In this document: positions 33,233 to 35,415 of the stretch, in pieces
Layout of the letters: every line of letters starts with the position of its first letter
How positions within the stretch are numbered: position 1 is the stretch's first letter
Assembly: GCA_937899855.1 (NCBI GenBank)
Contig: CALCCH010000226.1
Span: 1 to 35,415, forward strand
Source of the DNA: an uncultured Saprospirales bacterium
GTDB taxonomy: Bacteria > Bacteroidota > Bacteroidia > Chitinophagales > Saprospiraceae
DNA: 35,415 bases
Direction: 5' to 3'
Translations under genes and position numbers: made by a program
Notes under the pieces: model-generated
What the model saw: only the letters and a program-made list of their open reading frames with translations
What the model was told of the DNA's origin: nothing
Databases searched by the model: none

Positions 33233-34891
33233 TTAACTTTCTTGATCGGATAGCAACTCGCTGATGACCGCTTCGATGGCCTCGCCAAACTCGGCGATGG
33301 TGGGATGGTCAAATACCATCTTGATCGGCAGGTCCAGCTCAAAGGCTTTTTCTACCCGGGCCATCAAGCGAATGGCTTCGAGCGAGTTGCCCCCCAGTTG
33401 GAGGAAATTGTCGTTGACGCCGATCTTTTCGACGGGCAGTATCTCCAGCCAAAATTCGGTCAGCATTTCTTCCAATTGTGTACGGGGAGCGATGTACTCC
33501 ACGTTCGATTCCACCTTGGAAGGCTCCCAGTCGGGCAATGCCGAACGGTCGATTTTTCCATTGGGGGTGAGGGGCAATTCGTCCAGGCGTTGGAAGCGGG
33601 TAGGGATCATGTACTCCGGCAAACGCTCCGCCATATGCGCCCACAATTCGCGGGTGGGAATGTCGCGGTCCGCCACGTAGAAGGCCACCAGCTCCTGCCC
33701 GTCGATCGTCTTGCGCGGCTCGATGTAGCCAATTTCCTTCATCATCACCCGCACTTCCTGCTCGTCAATGGGCTCGTTGATTTCGTCGATGGCGGTTGCT
33801 CGTTTTTTGTGTCCCATTCGTACGTCCCAACTGTAGGGGAAGGCGTAGTTGCTGTAACCCTGTTCCTTGGTGTGAACGTAGATGCCCAATTTGTTGATGA
33901 TGCAGTTGGTCGAACGCCCCGTATCGGCGGGTCGAATCCAGGGTATCTTTGAGTCGAGGTATACGTACATTTCCTCCAAACTTACATCGGTGTAGCGGTA
34001 AAAGTCGACAAACTGAACTTGTTCGAAAACCTCATCGGTATCGAAGATCGAGACATCCATCAAGCGACTGACCGCGTCATCTACGCGGTGGTATTCCTTG
34101 CGGGCGTTGAGAATGATGTCGTCAATACCCGAGATGTCGACATTGTCTTTCCAGAAGAGCTCTTCGGTCAAACGGGTTTCAAAAAACTGTCCCCGCGATA
34201 GTCCCGTTACGATGATCGGAATTTTCTTTTCCACCGCAATTTGCACGCTCATGGTGTAGAGCGCTTTGAAACAACCGTTACAAACATTGCAGTGGCGTTC
34301 GAGGCTGTCGACAAAAATTTCGTTCATCGCCGGGGTAGTACCAAAGACGTGGTCGATGCCCAGATCGCTGACGATGCGGCGAACGTTATCCTTGGCCCCT
34401 TCGGAAATAAAGCCATTGTCGAGGGTAAAGGCGAGTACTTCGAAGCCCATTTCCTTGAGTTGCCCCAAGGCGTAAGAACTGTCTTTGCCTCCACTCAGGA
34501 GCATGATACAATCGTAGTCGCCCCCACGTCGCTTCCGCGCCTGGCGGAAGATTTCGCGCAGGTCATCGAGGGTCTTGAAGTACTGCTCGGCCTTGCGTTG
34601 GAAAGACTCAAAGGAATGGCAAAAATTGCAGACGCCATCGTCGTCAAAGACCGCCTCCGGATAGTTGGAGGGCAGGCCACAATTGGTACAATAGTGCTCA
34701 GCTTCGTGCTGGGTAGCATTGGGGCGGTCCCAAAGCTCCACCACCGTTTGCTTTACCCCGGGAAAGCTGGACAGCGCCGCTTCGATCTCACCGGGTTCGA
34801 TCCGAATACCACCGATTTTCATCTGCTGGTCAATACGCCCCAAAAACTCCAATTGCCCCGCGCGGTTCCACTGCACCAAATCCCCCGTCCT
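33233..34891 (-). CDS. NRPS-like protein, C-terminal part: split A domain with embedded PP-loop amidotransferase, then carrier protein
   Basis: Numbering is from the TTG at 34879. The segment starts after the TAA at 34892-34894, with RTGD as the rest of A7 before that TTG. A8 follows at 15-36 (GRIDQQMKIGGIRIEPGEI). Residues about 59-390 (nt 33710-34705) are a separate module: YCTNCGLPS with a zinc-type CxxC pair at 63/66 and 84/87, LLSGGKDSSYALGQL (PP-loop at 129-135), CNVCNGCF near 197-203, and a C-terminal RMGHKKRATAIDEI helix. This is the N-acetyl-sugar amidotransferase/WbpG-PseA-like type. Then the A domain resumes with ELVAFYVADRD, A9 LPEYMIP (~420-426), A10 PNGKIDR (Lys ~442) and a carrier protein with LGGNSLEAI (Ser ~499). 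No condensation domain is visible. Confidence 0.88.
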   Translation of the reverse strand, partial: RTGDLVQWNRAGQLEFLGRIDQQMKIGGIRIEPGEIEAALSSFPGVKQTVVELWDRPNATQHEAEHYCTNCGLPSNYPEAVFDDDGVCNFCHSFESFQRKAEQYFKTLDDLREIFRQARKRRGGDYDCIMLLSGGKDSSYALGQLKEMGFEVLAFTLDNGFISEGAKDNVRRIVSDLGIDHVFGTTPAMNEIFVDSLERHCNVCNGCFKALYTMSVQIAVEKKIPIIVTGLSRGQFFETRLTEELFWKDNVDISGIDDIILNARKEYHRVDDAVSRLMDVSIFDTDEVFEQVQFVDFYRYTDVSLEEMYVYLDSKIPWIRPADTGRSTNCIINKLGIYVHTKEQGYSNYAFPYSWDVRMGHKKRATAIDEINEPIDEQEVRVMMKEIGYIEPRKTIDGQELVAFYVADRDIPTRELWAHMAERLPEYMIPTRFQRLDELPLTPNGKIDRSALPDWEPSKVESNVEYIAPRTQLEEMLTEFWLEILPVEKIGVNDNFLQLGGNSLEAIRLMARVEKAFELDLPIKMVFDHPTIAEFGEAIEAVISELLSDQES

Positions 34892-34894
34892 TTA
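34892..34894 (-). other. Premature TAA at the A7 Tyr position
   Basis: On the minus strand the codons read CGG AAG ATC TAA AGG ACG GGG GAT. The A7 motif of adenylation domains is Y-R-T-G-D, and here the Tyr codon is TAA. The frame is unchanged across the stop, so a single base substitution restores a continuous domain. Confidence 0.87.
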
Positions 34895-35415
34895 GATCTT
34901 CCGGCCCGGACTTATCGGATTGTCGACTTTGCGCTCCGCCGTCAGATCGGCTCGGTTCCAGTAGCCCACCGCCAAACTCTCGCCCGCCAGGTACAACTCT
35001 CCCGGTACGCCCTGCGGCGTCAGTTGACCACTCTCGTTGAGTACGTAAACTTGCATGTGCGGAGCCGGCACCCCAATGGGGACCGACAATTTATCGCGAT
35101 CCACGGGTTCGTACCGGTGCCAGACGCAGCCAACGGTGGCCTCCGTGGGGCCGTATTCGTTGTAGATCTTCAAACCCGCCGGAAACCGCTCCTGGATACT
35201 CGCCGCCAATTGGGCTTTGAAATCTTCACCGCCCACAACCATCACCCGAATCCGCGACTGAGCCAAGTCCTGGTCGTGGAGCAAGGTCAGGTGGGAAGGC
35301 GTAAGCTTGATGGCATCCACGGCATTATCGGCAATGACGTCGAGCAAGGCCAAGTCGGGCCCACTGGTGACCTCGTCGTAAATCACGATTCGACCACCGC
35401 TAATTAGGGGTACGT
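34892..35415 (-). CDS. NRPS-like adenylation domain, upstream part (runs off the window)
   Basis: The frame is open to the right edge (VPLISGGRIVIYDEV at the boundary), so the gene begins outside the window. It contains the central A domain: VDAIKLTPSHLTLL, VMVVGGEDF, A5 NEYGPTEATVGC and A6 PGELYLAGESLAVGYWNR. It ends at the TAA in A7. Adenylation domains activate a carboxylic acid, usually an amino acid, as its AMP ester for loading onto a carrier protein. The specificity-code residues before A5 are only partly in the window, so the substrate is not predicted. It continues in the same frame into the segment below 34892, so the two pieces are one gene or its recent relic. Confidence 0.9.
   Translation of the reverse strand, partial: VPLISGGRIVIYDEVTSGPDLALLDVIADNAVDAIKLTPSHLTLLHDQDLAQSRIRVMVVGGEDFKAQLAASIQERFPAGLKIYNEYGPTEATVGCVWHRYEPVDRDKLSVPIGVPAPHMQVYVLNESGQLTPQGVPGELYLAGESLAVGYWNRADLTAERKVDNPISPGRKI

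Noticed and set aside
34241-35407. Plus-strand frame of 388 codons opposite the NRPS-like gene
   Set aside because: It overlaps recognisable adenylation motifs on the other strand and encodes no motif; it is a shadow.
28784-35415. Genome-wide reassignment of TAG/TAA to Tyr
   Set aside because: TAA, TAG and TGA all end normal genes in this window, so stops are read as stops in general.

Overview
The window looks like a Bacteroidota chromosome segment, probably a marine, Saprospiria/Lewinella-like lineage. The phylum call rests on three things: a SusC-style TonB receptor with an N-terminal CarboxypepD_reg-like domain, the style of the Wza/Wzc pair, and starts without obvious Shine-Dalgarno sites, several of them TTG. 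The finer placement is inference. Base composition is moderately GC-rich and even throughout, with no sign of phage, insertion sequences, tRNA, rRNA or CRISPR.

Layout. (1) 206-3024 (+): a small His-rich membrane-associated protein and a TonB-dependent receptor, probably a metal-uptake pair. It ends at a bidirectional terminator (3051-3085). (2) 28588 down to 3084 (-): about 25.5 kb and 21 tightly packed or overlapping genes, read as one polysaccharide operon. It starts with the export lipoprotein (Wza-like) and the tyrosine autokinase/co-polymerase (Wzc-like). Next come nonulosonate (sialic-acid-like) synthesis (NeuB, NeuC, NeuA), a methyltransferase, and an MBOAT acyltransferase with an SGNH-like partner. 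These are followed by glycosyltransferases, three sulfotransferases, an O-antigen ligase/polymerase-like protein, an unusual SDR epimerase, a hexapeptide acetyltransferase, an AsnB-type amidotransferase, a heparinase II/III-like protein and a GDP-mannose 6-dehydrogenase-like enzyme. The predicted product is a heavily acidic, sulfated and acylated extracellular polysaccharide. No flippase or initiating phosphoglycosyltransferase is visible here. (3) 28784-30411: a GT32-like glycosyltransferase broken by an amber codon, and a fourth sulfotransferase on the opposite strand. (4) 35415 down to 30459 (-): a second operon of an NRPS-like protein, a TylF-like methyltransferase, a GT1-type glycosyltransferase and a further methyltransferase.

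The most unusual object is the NRPS-like protein at the right edge. Its adenylation domain is split between motifs A8 and A9 by a complete PP-loop ATPase/amidotransferase-like module of the N-acetyl-sugar amidotransferase (WbpG/PseA) type, followed by A9, A10 and a carrier protein. With the TylF-like methyltransferase and GT1 enzyme next to it, it may activate, convert and decorate an amino acid for a glycan or small glycosylated metabolite. It is also interrupted by an in-frame TAA exactly where motif A7 should have Tyr.

Four genes carry apparent lesions: two stops at Tyr positions, a one-base frameshift in the SGNH-like gene, and one sulfotransferase with no usual start codon upstream of its PAPS motif. 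They could be assembly errors or real decay or phase variation; read-level data would decide.
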